Shown: positions 25,701-34,802, counted from the stretch's first letter. The stretch: 62,750 nucleotides of DNA from Gammaproteobacteria bacterium (GCA_029244985.1 JAQWQD010000032.1:1-62750); one strand, 5' to 3'. Notes: generated by a model not told the origin, from the sequence alone. Numbers and translations are program-made.

Positions 25701-28700
25701 CTCCAAGTTTTTACCTTTACCTCTTTACTAACTTCATCTGCAGCAAATTCTATTGCAAGATCTACATGCAAATAATCATCGTCTTCTGAATCGGCGGTGT
25801 TATAACGTGTTCGCACATAAACAGTGGAAGGTGTTCCACTGTCATCCCTGGTTATAGTGAATGTTATAACGCCGCCTTCCAGGACAAGTGCCGTATCTCG
25901 GGCAATTGTATAGTCATAATCTTTACCTACTACAGCATCTCTTATATAAGCCGCCCTATGGGCAGCATAATTAAAATCTTGGGAATCAGAGATAGACTTG
26001 TACAGCAACAAATGGAAATACTCGGCCTTTTCGTTTTCAACAACGGTATCGACCAAGGTTTCTACGGTAACTGTCTTAGTAATTTCATCACTTGAAAAAT
26101 TTACCGGGAATTCTTTAAGCTCTTTGTAATCCTCTGAAGCAGCAGTAGCTGCATGCGTGCTAACAAAAACGGTGGAGGGTGAGCCGCTTCCATCTCTTGT
26201 TATTGTAAAAACTATAGAGCCACCCTCGGTGATCTGGCTATTAGATGGCGAATTACTGGTTATTGAATAGCCGTAATCTACTACTTCAGATAGATCTTTA
26301 ATGCCACCTTCGGCATAACTGGCATAATCAAATTCTGCTGAATCTGCCAAAGTTTTATAAAGCAATAAATGAAAGTACTCTGCTTCTTCTGACTCGGAAT
26401 CAACATAAGTTGCGACTGTGACTGTCTTCTCAGTTTCTCCGGCGTTGAAAACAACAGCTTTTTCTTTTATGTCCTCATAATCTCCCAAGCTGCTTTTGGC
26501 TGTTCCAGCGTTAGTGCTAACATACACCGTTGAGGCCGAGTCGCTTCCGTCTCGGGTAATTGTAAATGTAATACTGGTACCTTCTTCAGCTGGACTGGTA
26601 AAGGAGTAGTCACTGGTAACGGTATAGGTGTACGCCGTTTCAACAGGCGCGTCTTTAATGTTGGCTGCAGCGTAAGAAGCATAACTCCCAGACTCTGCGT
26701 CAGCGAGATTTTTGAACAAGAGCAGCCAAAAGTATTCCGTGTCTTCAACTTTTTCATCTTTTAAAGTTTCGACAGTTACCGTTTTGGTCGTCTCGCCATC
26801 TAGAAAATTTATAATACTCTGGCTTATCGCTTGATAATCAAAATTACTAGCCTCTGCTGTCCCCGGACTAGTACTTACATAAACCGTAGAATCCCCCACA
26901 CTAGTATCACGGCTTATAGTGAAAGTTACCGTTGAGCCCTCAGTAACTGGCTCATCTGAGGTGGCGGTATTACTTATGCTATAAGCGTAGGTAGGACTAT
27001 CCCCTGATGCTTCTTTAATGCCTCCGGTTGTGTAAGCTTCGTAATTATCATCAACCATATCCGTAAAGGTTTTATAAAGAACCGCGTAAAAATATTCGTC
27101 ACTTTCAGTAGTGCCGTCCTCGTAGGTATCGATCGTAATCGTTTTGCTTGTTTCTTCTTTTGTAAAACTTACCAATTGATAACTGAAACCAGCATAATCC
27201 GGGTCATCACCGTCTCTTTCAGCGGTACCACCGCCGGTCCTAAGGTAAACGAACGAGGATTCACCTGAACCAGCCCGGTTTATAGTAAAAGTAATGGGAC
27301 TTCCTTCAGCAACAGGATTATCTCGATCGGCACTGCTTTCTAACGTATAACTGTATGGATTAACCTCTTCCTTATCTGAAATTACTCCAAGGGCCCAGCT
27401 GCCTAACTTACCCTCTTCTTCATTTAGCCAGGCCGTATAGTCGGAATAGTTTTTGAATAATAAAAGGTATAAATTTTCATAGCCCTCTACTCTGGAGTCT
27501 TTAACTGTGTCTACCGTAACTGTTTTAACTGTTTCAAACGCAGCGAAATCAAGAGCAACCATGTCCAGAGGCTCGTAATCTTTTTCGTCTCCTTGTTCTG
27601 ATGTAAGGCCAGCTAGTGTTTTTAGATAGACAGTGGAAGCGGTACCTGAACCACTCCGGGTTATCGTGAAAGTTATAGAATTACCTTCGAGGGCGGGTTC
27701 CGCTGCCGTAGCACTACTCGTAATTGTGTAACCGTACTCGGTCCCAGATACCCAGTCCTTTATGCCTCCACTCGCATAAGTGTGCGCAAAATCGGACTGT
27801 AAGTCCGCATAACTCTTGTAAAGCTCAAAATAAAAATATTCATTTCCTTCTTCAATCGAGTCCGCCCAGGTCCTTACTTTTACTGTTTTTGTCGTTTCAA
27901 AAGATTCAAATTCTATTTTTCGATTAATAACGGAATAATCAGCGTTATTACCGTCGTCTGAAGCTGTACCCGCTATAGTCTTAACATATACCGCTGACTC
28001 ACTCCCTGTGCCACTCCGCGTTATTGTGAATGTGACATAATTGTCTTCAGAAACCGGATTATCCTTATCAGCGTTACTCGTTACAGTGTAAGAATAATCA
28101 GTCTGTGCCTCTGCATTTTCTAGATAACCGCTTGCATAGGCAGCATAGTCGCCACTTTCTGCATCTCCATAAGTTTCGTACAAATCCAGCCAGAAATATT
28201 CTTTGTTTTCATCAATTGAGTCGGTATAGGTCGTTACGGAAATTGTCTTAGATGTCTCATACGCCCCAAACGTTAGCTCAGCTTTGTCAAGAGGTTCGTA
28301 ATCAATCCCTTCTCCTTCAAAATCAGCGGTACCCCCGGAGGTACTTAAATATACCGTTGAACTCGAACCTGTCCCACTTCGCGTGATAGTAAAGGTGATT
28401 ATCCCACCTTCTTCAACAGCTGAACTAATTGTGGAATTGCTCGAAACTGTGTAAGTAAAATCTGAAGTGCTTGCGTTGTCCTTGATAACTCCCTTAGCGT
28501 AAGCAGAATAGCCAACGTCAGTGTCATTAGTCTTGTACAAGTCTAACCAAAAATACTCGTCGGACTCAGACAGAGAATCTTCATAGGTTGTTATAGTGAC
28601 AGTTTTTTCTGTTTCAAAAGAAGAAAAAGTCAGGGGGAAGTTCGTAATTGATTTATAATCAACTGCTTCTCCTGAGTCATCCGCAGTTCCTCCTCCCGTG

Positions 28701-31420
28701 TAAAGGTAAACCGTTGACGCACTTCCCGTATCATCCCGCGTTATAGTAAAAGTAATATCTTCTCCTTCCATGGAAGGAGATTCTGCTGAGCTGGTGCTAG
28801 TAATTGTGTAGTTGTAATCCTTTTCAGTGACCTTGTTTGTTATATAGGCCTCACTGTAAGCGGCAGGATACGGATCAGTCTTGTTACGAAACAGCTCTAG
28901 CTCAAATAGTTCTACCTCTTCCTCAAGGGTATCGGTTGTAGTCTCAATGCTAAATGTTTTTACCGTTTCATGGGACGCAAACTCAACAGCCTGTTTATAG
29001 ACAGAAACAAAATCGTCGCCGGTCGCTGTTCTGTTGTCAGTGCTGACATAAACTGTGGAAGCGGTTCCGGTGCCACTCCTTTCAATCCTGAACGTTATTG
29101 TCTGGCCTTCAGTGGCTGGAGAATTTTCTGTGGCGTCGTTAGTAATCGTGTAATCGTAAATAGTAACAGTGCTTTCTTTTATAAATCCGGTGCCATAACT
29201 AACTGGCGTTTTGTCGGTTTCGTTACGATAAACGTTGAGATTGAAATATTCCGTGGTATCCAGCCACTCATCTGTGCTGGTTTCTATTTGCACAGTGACA
29301 ATTTTTTGGTTCTTGGAGAAAGTTATTGGTTGAAGTTGCAGTCCAGTGTAATCATTAGTTGCAGCAGTGATATTTTCGGTTGCGATAAAAACTGTTGATT
29401 CAAAGCCACTGCCACTTCGGGCTATGGTAAAAGTAATAGTGCCACCTTCTTCCACGGCCGCACTAGGGCTGCCGGCAGATGACGTAATCGTATAATCAAA
29501 ATAAGGAACCTCAGAATCTTTAATATGCCCCAGAGCTGAAGCAACCGCGGTGGTATCACCCGGGTTCTTCGTGAGGGTTAATCGAAAATTCTCGACCGAC
29601 TCAGAGTCGCCATCTTGGATAGTTTTAACATCGATAGTTTTCGTTGTCTCATAAGCATTGAAGGTGACTGCCTGAGCTTTTAAAGAAACAAAATCATTAT
29701 CTGCCGCCGATTCTGGCGCCGTATTTAAGTAAATGGTTGATTCAGATCCAGTGCCGTCGCGTGTAATGGTAAACGTTATAATCTCGCCTTCAAGGACCGC
29801 ACTGTTGGTACTTTGTGCTGAAGAGCTTAGCGTATACCCGTACTCTGGCGCTCCAACGTCTTTAATGTAAAGCGTCAGTGACTGAACGGGTGATACGTCT
29901 GTTCTCGAGTTATATAGATTTAGGCTGTATGTCTCGATTCCCTCTACCTTGGAATCCTTATAAGTTTTTAGGCCATAGCGTTTACTGCTTTCATGCTTTT
30001 CAAAGGTAACTGGAAACCTTCCATAATCAACATAGTCATCGGTGCCCGCGGTGCCACTAGACAAATCAAAATAAATAGTAGATTCAGTTCCCGAGCCATC
30101 GCGAGTCACCGTATAGGTAATATACTCGCCTTCGGTCACAGCGGTTGCTGAAGTGGACGCTGTGGCAAGCAAAGAATAATTGTAATTAATTTCAGATGTC
30201 GCCGATGCTTCACTTATGAAAAATTGTGGATTAGTTTCAGCGTTCCAGAATTCCTCGATAGCCATTTCGAACTGAATCACACGAGAGCTATTACTTGAAA
30301 CTCCACCCCACGGGTTGCGAATGATAAATTTGTCTGTGGTCGCATTATAACCAAGCACCATATGGGCATGACTGGCAACCAACGTCTTTTGCCCACTGTC
30401 GTTGCTATAAGTCTTATAACTAGCAAGCCAACCGATAGCCCCTGATGCTAAGGCTTCTATGATCTTTTGTTTGTGGGTTCCTGGGTCGCTCGATGAGTAA
30501 GTCTGCCCGTAAGGATTGTAATAGTTAAATAAAGAATAAAGATCATAGTTTAAGTTTGTAAATTGCTTAATCGGCTGAGCCATCCCACCTTCAATGGCTT
30601 GAATGCTATTTTCTTTATTCCAGTCATTACCGCTACGGTCCACTATGTTTACTTGGCTATTAAGCTGAGCGTACGCCTTTTCCAGCAAACTCACCCACAT
30701 CTCCCCAGCTAATGTGGAACCGCTGCTATAATCGCTAGCAAGCTGAACCTGATTCGGATATTGATTAGATACCATCAGACTGGTGTTGACGGTTGTATAA
30801 GTTAATTGATCGTTATAATAAACACGGACACCATAGGTGCCATTGCCGTTGTCTATAAAAGAATCTTGAATGTATTCCGGAGAGTTGTAGGCTATGGCGC
30901 CCAACGCGGCCAGGAGATAACAAGTACCGGCACTACCTTGGTTAATATCGGTAGCAGTTATGCCATCAACAAAAAGGGCGCCGGTGGATGTCCCGTAATT
31001 ATAAACACCGCTAGCCGCTTTACTATTAGCGGTGTCACCTCCAACTAGCGGCATCGGCAAATCTAGGCCTAAGAACCATTTGCCTATCAATCGCTCCGCA
31101 TGGAGCTGGGAGGACCCAGCCGCTAAATTACCAAGAACTTCGGTGTTCGAGATTTGCTTGGCACCTCCCCACCAGGTAGCGTTCGCAGGGTTGCCGAGAA
31201 TAACGTTATAGGTGATTGTTTTAACGTAATCATTACTGAATAAATCTATCGAATTATTATAGATCGTATTCAGATCGGAAAATTCTAACGTTGAGATACC
31301 ACCTTGCGCGGTATTTTGAAGCATGCTCAACACTTCACTGTAGGTCAAAACACCATCAGTAATAGATTCACTGGTAGCGCTTTTTAGTGATGCATCTTTA
31401 AGCGAATTTGTCCAAGTCAT
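22790..31420 (-). CDS. Giant secreted protein: calpain-like protease, Calx-beta repeats, RCC1-like Trp-Gly repeats, VCBS-like domain
   Basis: A 2876-aa protein without an N-terminal Sec signal. Residues about 150-400 form a C2 (calpain-like) cysteine protease: oxyanion Gln161 and catalytic Cys167 in DINQGSAGTCYLLAALG, His351 in SHAHMVLGY and Asn369 in IRNPWGG. Residues about 413-2065 hold 14 Calx-beta-like repeats of about 118 aa (TFTITRSGTGSxSTVYLxT ... DYxxL ... EYFxLxLYK), expected to bind Ca2+. After a Ser/Thr/Ala-rich linker, about 2120-2560 hold ten ~48-aa repeats (FAALRSDGSVVTWGDxxxGGDSS). A VCBS-like domain follows, and the end (ERIGFSDLNVALDLDGNAGQAAKFLG...) resembles type I secretion substrates with a DUF4214-like tail. 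No type I transporter is in the window. It is divergent from the TonB receptor gene. Likely role: surface or released Ca2+-dependent protease/adhesin. Confidence 0.9.
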   Translation of the reverse strand: MTWTNSLKDASLKSATSESITDGVLTYSEVLSMLQNTAQGGISTLEFSDLNTIYNNSIDLFSNDYVKTITYNVILGNPANATWWGGAKQISNTEVLGNLAAGSSQLHAERLIGKWFLGLDLPMPLVGGDTANSKAASGVYNYGTSTGALFVDGITATDINQGSAGTCYLLAALGAIAYNSPEYIQDSFIDNGNGTYGVRVYYNDQLTYTTVNTSLMVSNQYPNQVQLASDYSSGSTLAGEMWVSLLEKAYAQLNSQVNIVDRSGNDWNKENSIQAIEGGMAQPIKQFTNLNYDLYSLFNYYNPYGQTYSSSDPGTHKQKIIEALASGAIGWLASYKTYSNDSGQKTLVASHAHMVLGYNATTDKFIIRNPWGGVSSNSSRVIQFEMAIEEFWNAETNPQFFISEASATSEINYNYSLLATASTSATAVTEGEYITYTVTRDGSGTESTIYFDLSSGTAGTDDYVDYGRFPVTFEKHESSKRYGLKTYKDSKVEGIETYSLNLYNSRTDVSPVQSLTLYIKDVGAPEYGYTLSSSAQSTNSAVLEGEIITFTITRDGTGSESTIYLNTAPESAADNDFVSLKAQAVTFNAYETTKTIDVKTIQDGDSESVENFRLTLTKNPGDTTAVASALGHIKDSEVPYFDYTITSSAGSPSAAVEEGGTITFTIARSGSGFESTVFIATENITAATNDYTGLQLQPITFSKNQKIVTVQIETSTDEWLDTTEYFNLNVYRNETDKTPVSYGTGFIKESTVTIYDYTITNDATENSPATEGQTITFRIERSGTGTASTVYVSTDNRTATGDDFVSVYKQAVEFASHETVKTFSIETTTDTLEEEVELFELELFRNKTDPYPAAYSEAYITNKVTEKDYNYTITSTSSAESPSMEGEDITFTITRDDTGSASTVYLYTGGGTADDSGEAVDYKSITNFPLTFSSFETEKTVTITTYEDSLSESDEYFWLDLYKTNDTDVGYSAYAKGVIKDNASTSDFTYTVSSNSTISSAVEEGGIITFTITRSGTGSSSTVYLSTSGGTADFEGEGIDYEPLDKAELTFGAYETSKTISVTTYTDSIDENKEYFWLDLYETYGDAESGDYAAYASGYLENAEAQTDYSYTVTSNADKDNPVSEDNYVTFTITRSGTGSESAVYVKTIAGTASDDGNNADYSVINRKIEFESFETTKTVKVRTWADSIEEGNEYFYFELYKSYADLQSDFAHTYASGGIKDWVSGTEYGYTITSSATAAEPALEGNSITFTITRSGSGTASTVYLKTLAGLTSEQGDEKDYEPLDMVALDFAAFETVKTVTVDTVKDSRVEGYENLYLLLFKNYSDYTAWLNEEEGKLGSWALGVISDKEEVNPYSYTLESSADRDNPVAEGSPITFTINRAGSGESSFVYLRTGGGTAERDGDDPDYAGFSYQLVSFTKEETSKTITIDTYEDGTTESDEYFYAVLYKTFTDMVDDNYEAYTTGGIKEASGDSPTYAYSISNTATSDEPVTEGSTVTFTISRDTSVGDSTVYVSTSPGTAEASNFDYQAISQSIINFLDGETTKTVTVETLKDEKVEDTEYFWLLLFKNLADAESGSYASYAAANIKDAPVETAYTYTVTSDYSFTSPAEEGTSITFTITRDGSDSASTVYVSTNAGTAKSSLGDYEDIKEKAVVFNAGETEKTVTVATYVDSESEEAEYFHLLLYKTLADSAEFDYASYAEGGIKDLSEVVDYGYSITSNSPSNSQITEGGSIVFTITRDGSGSPSTVFVSTHAATAASEDYKELKEFPVNFSSDEITKTVTVETLVDTVVENEKAEYFHLLLYKSISDSQDFNYAAHRAAYIRDAVVGKDYDYTIARDTALVLEGGVITFTITRDDSGTPSTVYVRTRYNTADSEDDDYLHVDLAIEFAADEVSKEVKVKTWSDTKAEGDEYFNINLYKTLADQEVYNWSTYSGAWIRDADFGYSIVGSSELYPDGPIVAEGSPLTITVTRSGTGQATTVYLKVVNLTAIEGEDFATMTDEQLAVSFAADENTKTIQINTFSDTKSEETEFFAITLYRNEGDYASDSTSYINSLVAAIVDNTPASSSATSASYSLVSALPATLSTQSTASQLVTDQTATNDQGATVLGLSSSFHGHTQGMFKNDYAFAAIDNNGKVVVWGDAVNGGNNSVVSDDLTNVVTIASNSSAFAAVKKDGSVVTWGDSQNGGNISDVSSSLNGSIDTKKIFSTKAAFAALRSDGSVVTWGDDSTGGDSQLVAARLNGSNGVIKITSNMSAFAAIHTDGSVTTWGFSSFGGDSSPVSKQLDGSVNVAEISSTGSAFAALRVDGSVITWGNQLDGGDSSTVSTKINGDIDVTSIHSTTAAFAVIRTDGSVVTWGDINNGGDSSAISSAINGTINITSITATDSAFAALRSDGSVITWGNSDFGGDSSGVIDSLDGTINVVKIIANKTSFAALKEDGSVVAWGYSSYGGDLGDNASKLNGDINVISITANDNAFAAIRTDGSVVAWGGFQRGGDSSLVETEINGAVDVIRIFSTSTAFSALRSDGSLVTWGDWRRGGDSTSISTELESIVSLSSTEITDAPSVTVDAAPSFFGSTEDSFINTTGKISASDPNGDTLLYNLIGGTTTGEFSSLQGTYGTLKIDTKSGDWEFSPNDVTVNASSGRISETFQVNVSDGILSVTSPLQVDIVVGKQGNGTAANDFIVMKGENTNVDGGLGIDTALYSGSKDNYQIAITDGLVSIVDSDGNDSFKNIERIGFSDLNVALDLDGNAGQAAKFLGIMLGSSAVSNTTYTGLVIDYLDRGVSYESLMQIGLDAVLGPDATSRSVVGLIYRNLAGSEAPESILSEYSAIIDSGSMTAVGLTILAADHPINETNVDLVGLSQTGLDYLLV
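23741..25063 (-). repeat. Ten tandem Trp-Gly repeats (RCC1-like) inside the giant gene
   Basis: Units of about 145-147 bp encode AFAAxRxDGSVVTWGD...GGDSSxVxxxLNG. Ten WG positions are seen. The spacing and the DGSVxTWG core resemble RCC1 propeller blades; ten units would be more than the usual seven, so one larger or two smaller solenoids are possible. Confidence 0.8.
25226..30184 (-). repeat. Fourteen tandem Calx-beta-like repeats inside the giant gene
   Basis: Each unit of about 350 bp encodes Y[ST]xxS...EGxxITFTITRxGxGxxSTVYxxT...GTAxxxxDYxxL...F...ETxKTxxVxTxxDSxxExxEYFxLxLY. The units are clearly homologous but diverged, so the expansion is old. Confidence 0.85.
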
Positions 31421-31488
31421 TTCTAAGCTCTAATACCAATTTTTGGAAAACTAATAGGGCTTCATTTCAACTCTTTTTATACCCAAGG

Positions 31489-31543
31489 ATTCGTCCAGAA
31501 TAGTATGTAAGACCCCCAGATGGAAGCCGCTTGGATAAATGGG
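31489..31543 (+). promoter_or_regulatory. Conserved intergenic element, copy C
   Basis: ATTCGTCCAGAATAGTATGT followed by GATGGAAG and CTTGGATAAATGGG aligns with elements A and B with several changes. It lies about 70-100 bp upstream of the giant gene (minus) and about 150-200 bp upstream of the TonB receptor gene (plus). Confidence 0.5.
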
Positions 31544-31603
31544 TGGTCCCACCGTGGGATGGTCAGCTCCGGCAGCGCACATTTTATAGCGGTAGCCTGT
31601 TTT

Positions 31604-31618
31604 ATTATCCGAGATAAT
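31604..31618. promoter_or_regulatory. Palindrome upstream of the TonB receptor gene
   Basis: ATTATCCGAGATAAT is a perfect 6-3-6 inverted repeat 77 bp before the receptor start. It resembles half of a Fur-type box but does not match the full 19-bp consensus, so a metal-responsive operator is only one possibility. Confidence 0.4.
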
Positions 31619-31694
31619 CATGTAAGGTCACGCGCGTGCGAAAAAACGCCCTGAATTTGAGAGTGGTCTAAAAACTTAAACTGAGTAATAAAAC

Positions 31695-33890
31695 ATGGAA
31701 GTAAAGAGCCCCTGTACCTATGTAACAGCCGCTGTTTTTTCAGTATTCTCGGGTCTTGCCTTGGCGCAGGAGCTTCCCGAAGACGATGCTACTGTTACTT
31801 ACCCAGCTTCCTATTTCGCCGAATACGGTGCCGTATCAGTCAGCGATATGCTGAATCGTATTCCGGGTATCGGGCTTGCTCTTGAGGGCAATCAGGTCCC
31901 TAGCTTTGGGGGTAATGATCGCGGGCTTGGAGCCGAGGGTCAGATACTGATTAACGGCAAGCGATTGGCAGGCAAGGCCAACGAAGCCAGCAGCCAGTTG
32001 GATCGAATCTCCGCCGACCAGGTGGATTATATTGAAATCATCCGCGGCACGTCGGGAAATCTCGATGTTCGCAATACAGGACAACTGGTTAATATTGTGT
32101 TGAAGGGAGAGCGATCAACGTCGAATATTTCAACAGAACTAGGTTTTACCCGGTTCCATGATGGCGAACTAAAGCCACTCGGTACCATTTCCTTCAGTGG
32201 GCAAACAGGCCAGCTCGATTATCTTCTGAGTGCGGATGCAAGTTCTGGTTGCAATGGTGGTAACTGGTGGGGCAATTGTCATCCTTTGCAGGAAAGTTTT
32301 GAAACTAGCCTTCTGGCAGATCGTTCTCTCAACGAGACCCGGGCTATGGATCGGTATACTGAACAGACAAACTATCGGTTTAATACAAATTTAGTCTATC
32401 AGGCTACACCTGATGATCGAATTGCGTTTAATGCTTTGTACAGCGAGAACGATCCACCTTCTAATTTGCTCAGAACTATAACTGATTATCAGAGCACACC
32501 AGTATCGGTTTCCATTGAACGTGAAGATAACCCATCTGTGTCAAACAACTGGGAATTTGGTGGTGATTATGAACACAGTTTTTCTAATGGCAGCAAATAC
32601 AAATTGTTGTTTATTGTTAATGAGCGAAAGGATGCCAGCACGCGTGAACGGTTTGCCTCATCTGCCCTGGGGCAGCCCGAGACGAAAAATCTTTTCCTGG
32701 ATACGCAAAGTCGCTATCGAGAACGTATTGTAAGAACCTCCTATAGCTGGGGTCTGCAAGAAGATCAAAGTCTGGAGATCGGTATTGAAGGCGCACAAAC
32801 AATTCAAGATTCTTCATTGCGTCTGGGATTAAATGTGCCGGGCATTACCTCTCTGGATTTCGGTGGCCTGCATCCAATTTCTGTGCCCAATGCAATTTCT
32901 GAGGTGGAGGAAGTTCGGGCAGAAGGGTTCGTCACTCACAATTGGCAAATCAATCAACGTATGTCACTGGAAAGCAGTTTATTGTACGAAGTGTCAGAAA
33001 TTGCGCAATCGGGCGATGTGAATAAAAAACGGGATTTTGATTTTGTTAAACCAAAGTTGGATTTTCGTTTCGATATAAACCGAAGCCTTCAGTTGCGTGT
33101 GTCGGCAGAGAAAGATGTTTCTCAGCTTAGTTTTAAAGATTTCTCAGCCGGCGTTAATCCACAGGATGACGACCAGAACACTGTTGCTGGAAACCCTGAG
33201 TTGGAACAGGAACAAACCTGGCGCTACAACGTTAATCTCGACTACCGACTGCCTAACGATGGGGGCGTACTGAATTCCAGATTTTTCTATTACGATGTAC
33301 GCGACTCCATAGGGAAAGTCGATATCTCACCAGACTCCCAAACCCTGCTTAGTGCCAATGGGAATGTAGGCGACGGAAAGGTTTTCGGGCTATATCTTAA
33401 TGCCAGTATTCGATTAGGTTTCCTCAATCTTCCCCAGGCACTCATTACTGCCGGACTCAATCTCGAAGAAGCATATATCTATGATCCGCTAATCGCAAAA
33501 AAGCGGACAATAATTCCTTTTGATCGAGGAGGGTTCCGCTTAGGTTATCGTCAGGATATTCCTGAAAGAAATCTCAGTTTTGGCCTGAACTATCAAGAAG
33601 GATTTGGAGAGATGGGTGGCACCGGTGGAAATAGAGTCCAATATGATATCGACAATGTAGTGTTCTATGATGGCGGAAAAATGCAACCAAATTTGACTTT
33701 CTTTGCCGAGAAAGTAGGTTTTGCAAACTTAACCTATCGATTTGAAATAAACAACGCTCTGGATAATGAAAATTGTATGCTGCGTAAGCGCTACAACGGT
33801 TATCTGCGTGACCGAGATCTGATTGAAATCGAGAACCCCTGCTACACCACCGGAACGGAATTTATGCTCAAGGTTAGATCAACATTCTAA
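31695..33890 (+). CDS. TonB-dependent outer-membrane receptor
   Basis: A 731-aa protein with a signal peptide (residues 1-25), a TonB-box-like DATVTYPASYF near residue 32, and a plug domain at about 45-145: VSVSDMLNRIPGIGLAL, GQILINGKRLAGKANEASSQLDRI and VDYIEIIRGTSGNLDVRNTGQLVNIVLKG. The remainder is an outer-membrane beta-barrel ending in Phe (KVRSTF), as expected for assembly by the BAM complex. Such receptors import siderophores, B12, glycans or peptides with energy from TonB. It is divergent from the giant protease/adhesin gene, so fragments released by that protein could be its cargo; this is inference. The ribosome site is weak. Confidence 0.9.
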   Translation: MEVKSPCTYVTAAVFSVFSGLALAQELPEDDATVTYPASYFAEYGAVSVSDMLNRIPGIGLALEGNQVPSFGGNDRGLGAEGQILINGKRLAGKANEASSQLDRISADQVDYIEIIRGTSGNLDVRNTGQLVNIVLKGERSTSNISTELGFTRFHDGELKPLGTISFSGQTGQLDYLLSADASSGCNGGNWWGNCHPLQESFETSLLADRSLNETRAMDRYTEQTNYRFNTNLVYQATPDDRIAFNALYSENDPPSNLLRTITDYQSTPVSVSIEREDNPSVSNNWEFGGDYEHSFSNGSKYKLLFIVNERKDASTRERFASSALGQPETKNLFLDTQSRYRERIVRTSYSWGLQEDQSLEIGIEGAQTIQDSSLRLGLNVPGITSLDFGGLHPISVPNAISEVEEVRAEGFVTHNWQINQRMSLESSLLYEVSEIAQSGDVNKKRDFDFVKPKLDFRFDINRSLQLRVSAEKDVSQLSFKDFSAGVNPQDDDQNTVAGNPELEQEQTWRYNVNLDYRLPNDGGVLNSRFFYYDVRDSIGKVDISPDSQTLLSANGNVGDGKVFGLYLNASIRLGFLNLPQALITAGLNLEEAYIYDPLIAKKRTIIPFDRGGFRLGYRQDIPERNLSFGLNYQEGFGEMGGTGGNRVQYDIDNVVFYDGGKMQPNLTFFAEKVGFANLTYRFEINNALDNENCMLRKRYNGYLRDRDLIEIENPCYTTGTEFMLKVRSTF

Positions 33891-33910
33891 TCAAGAGCTT
33901 ATGAGGTTCC

Positions 33911-33932
33911 CTCGCGTTACTTTGATCGCGAG
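33911..33932 (+). terminator. Possible terminator after the TonB receptor gene
   Basis: CTCGCG and CGCGAG form a 6-bp GC-rich stem with a 10-nt loop 21 nt after the stop codon. No T-run follows, so termination is uncertain. Confidence 0.4.
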
Positions 33933-33936
33933 AGAA

Positions 33937-33993
33937 AAAATCATCTGATGAGTTGTCTAGACAACAATTCTAGTTATCATCCCACATAAGAAT
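33937..33993 (+). promoter_or_regulatory. Promoter-like 57-bp repeat, copy 1
   Basis: I count 47 of 57 bases identical, without gaps, to 36724-36780. Both contain TTGTCT and TATCAT 16 nt apart, a plausible sigma70 promoter. In this copy TTGTCTAGACAA (33953-33964) is a perfect palindrome covering the -35 box; the other copy lacks the symmetry. It precedes the secreted-protein gene at 34068. Confidence 0.6.
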
Positions 33994-34067
33994 GTCGCGT
34001 ATCACAAACACGGCTGCAATCTTAAGGCCATTCATAATGGCTACCCACCTAAGAAAAGGAAGTAATA

Positions 34068-34802
34068 ATGAAAAATTATATACCTTCAAGCCTCATGCTT
34101 TTTATCTCCATGATTTGGATAAGCCCGTCGATGGCACAAGGCGGCAACATCAATGAATTTATGCAATGCACCCTGAAACCAGGCTTCACAATGGAGGAAA
34201 TCGTTAGCGTAGGAAGAGCTATCCCACGAACTGACAATGGGCCTAACTTAGTATTCTATAGAGAGCCTATTGTTGCAGCCTCGTCTCGGGCAGGAAGCAT
34301 AAATGTAGTCAGATACTGGGATAATTTCGAACACATGATAAGGGGATTGGAGTCACAATCTCAGTCAGGACCTAGCCGTCATTTTTTTGCAATGGTTGAC
34401 TGCGGTGGAACAAGGCAAGTCGGACGTAACTGGTCAATTAATGAACCTAACCAAGCAAACGCTTATGAAGGGGGCGAAATTGAGGAAAGTTACGTAGCCA
34501 TAAGGCAATGCCAACTTAATCCGGGTAGAAATATGGAAGACGTTCAACAGACGCTTGCAGAATTTGATGAAGAAAACAGAGCTAACAATGATAGGTCTGA
34601 TTATGGCTTTCTGCAGATTTTAGCAAGCGGGGAAGAAGGCGAGATGAATTCGGCATTTGCTATCAGGGTGATCGGTGAGAATTCGGTAGGATTGGGCAGA
34701 AGACTGGATGCCATGTCATGGAATACACCTGACTCTTCTGATCCTGCTACTTGCGGAAATCTCTCCTTGTGGAAAAGTCATGTAATTCATTGGGGTATTT
34801 AG
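34068..34802 (+). CDS. Secreted protein with two similar halves, function unknown
   Basis: A 244-aa protein with AGGAAG before the ATG and a signal peptide (about residues 1-23, ending SMAQ). The mature part looks like two related halves: MQCTLKPGFTMEEIVSVGRAI ... RYWDNFEHMIRGLES, and IRQCQLNPGRNMEDVQQTLAEF ... RVIGENSVGLGRRLDAM. Each starts with a Cys, a Pro-Gly turn and a helix, which suggests a duplicated alpha/beta (ferredoxin-like) domain. No enzyme motif is recognised. The upstream 57-bp repeat is shared with the SnoaL-like gene at 36815. Confidence 0.65.
   Translation: MKNYIPSSLMLFISMIWISPSMAQGGNINEFMQCTLKPGFTMEEIVSVGRAIPRTDNGPNLVFYREPIVAASSRAGSINVVRYWDNFEHMIRGLESQSQSGPSRHFFAMVDCGGTRQVGRNWSINEPNQANAYEGGEIEESYVAIRQCQLNPGRNMEDVQQTLAEFDEENRANNDRSDYGFLQILASGEEGEMNSAFAIRVIGENSVGLGRRLDAMSWNTPDSSDPATCGNLSLWKSHVIHWGI

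Noticed and set aside
28970..29398. 142-codon plus-strand frame opposite the Calx-beta repeats
   Set aside because: It is antisense to a gene with strong repeat homology and has no ribosome site.
25226..30184. Tandem repeats considered as a CRISPR array
   Set aside because: The unit is about 350 bp, coding and diverged; there are no short identical repeats with unique spacers and no cas genes.
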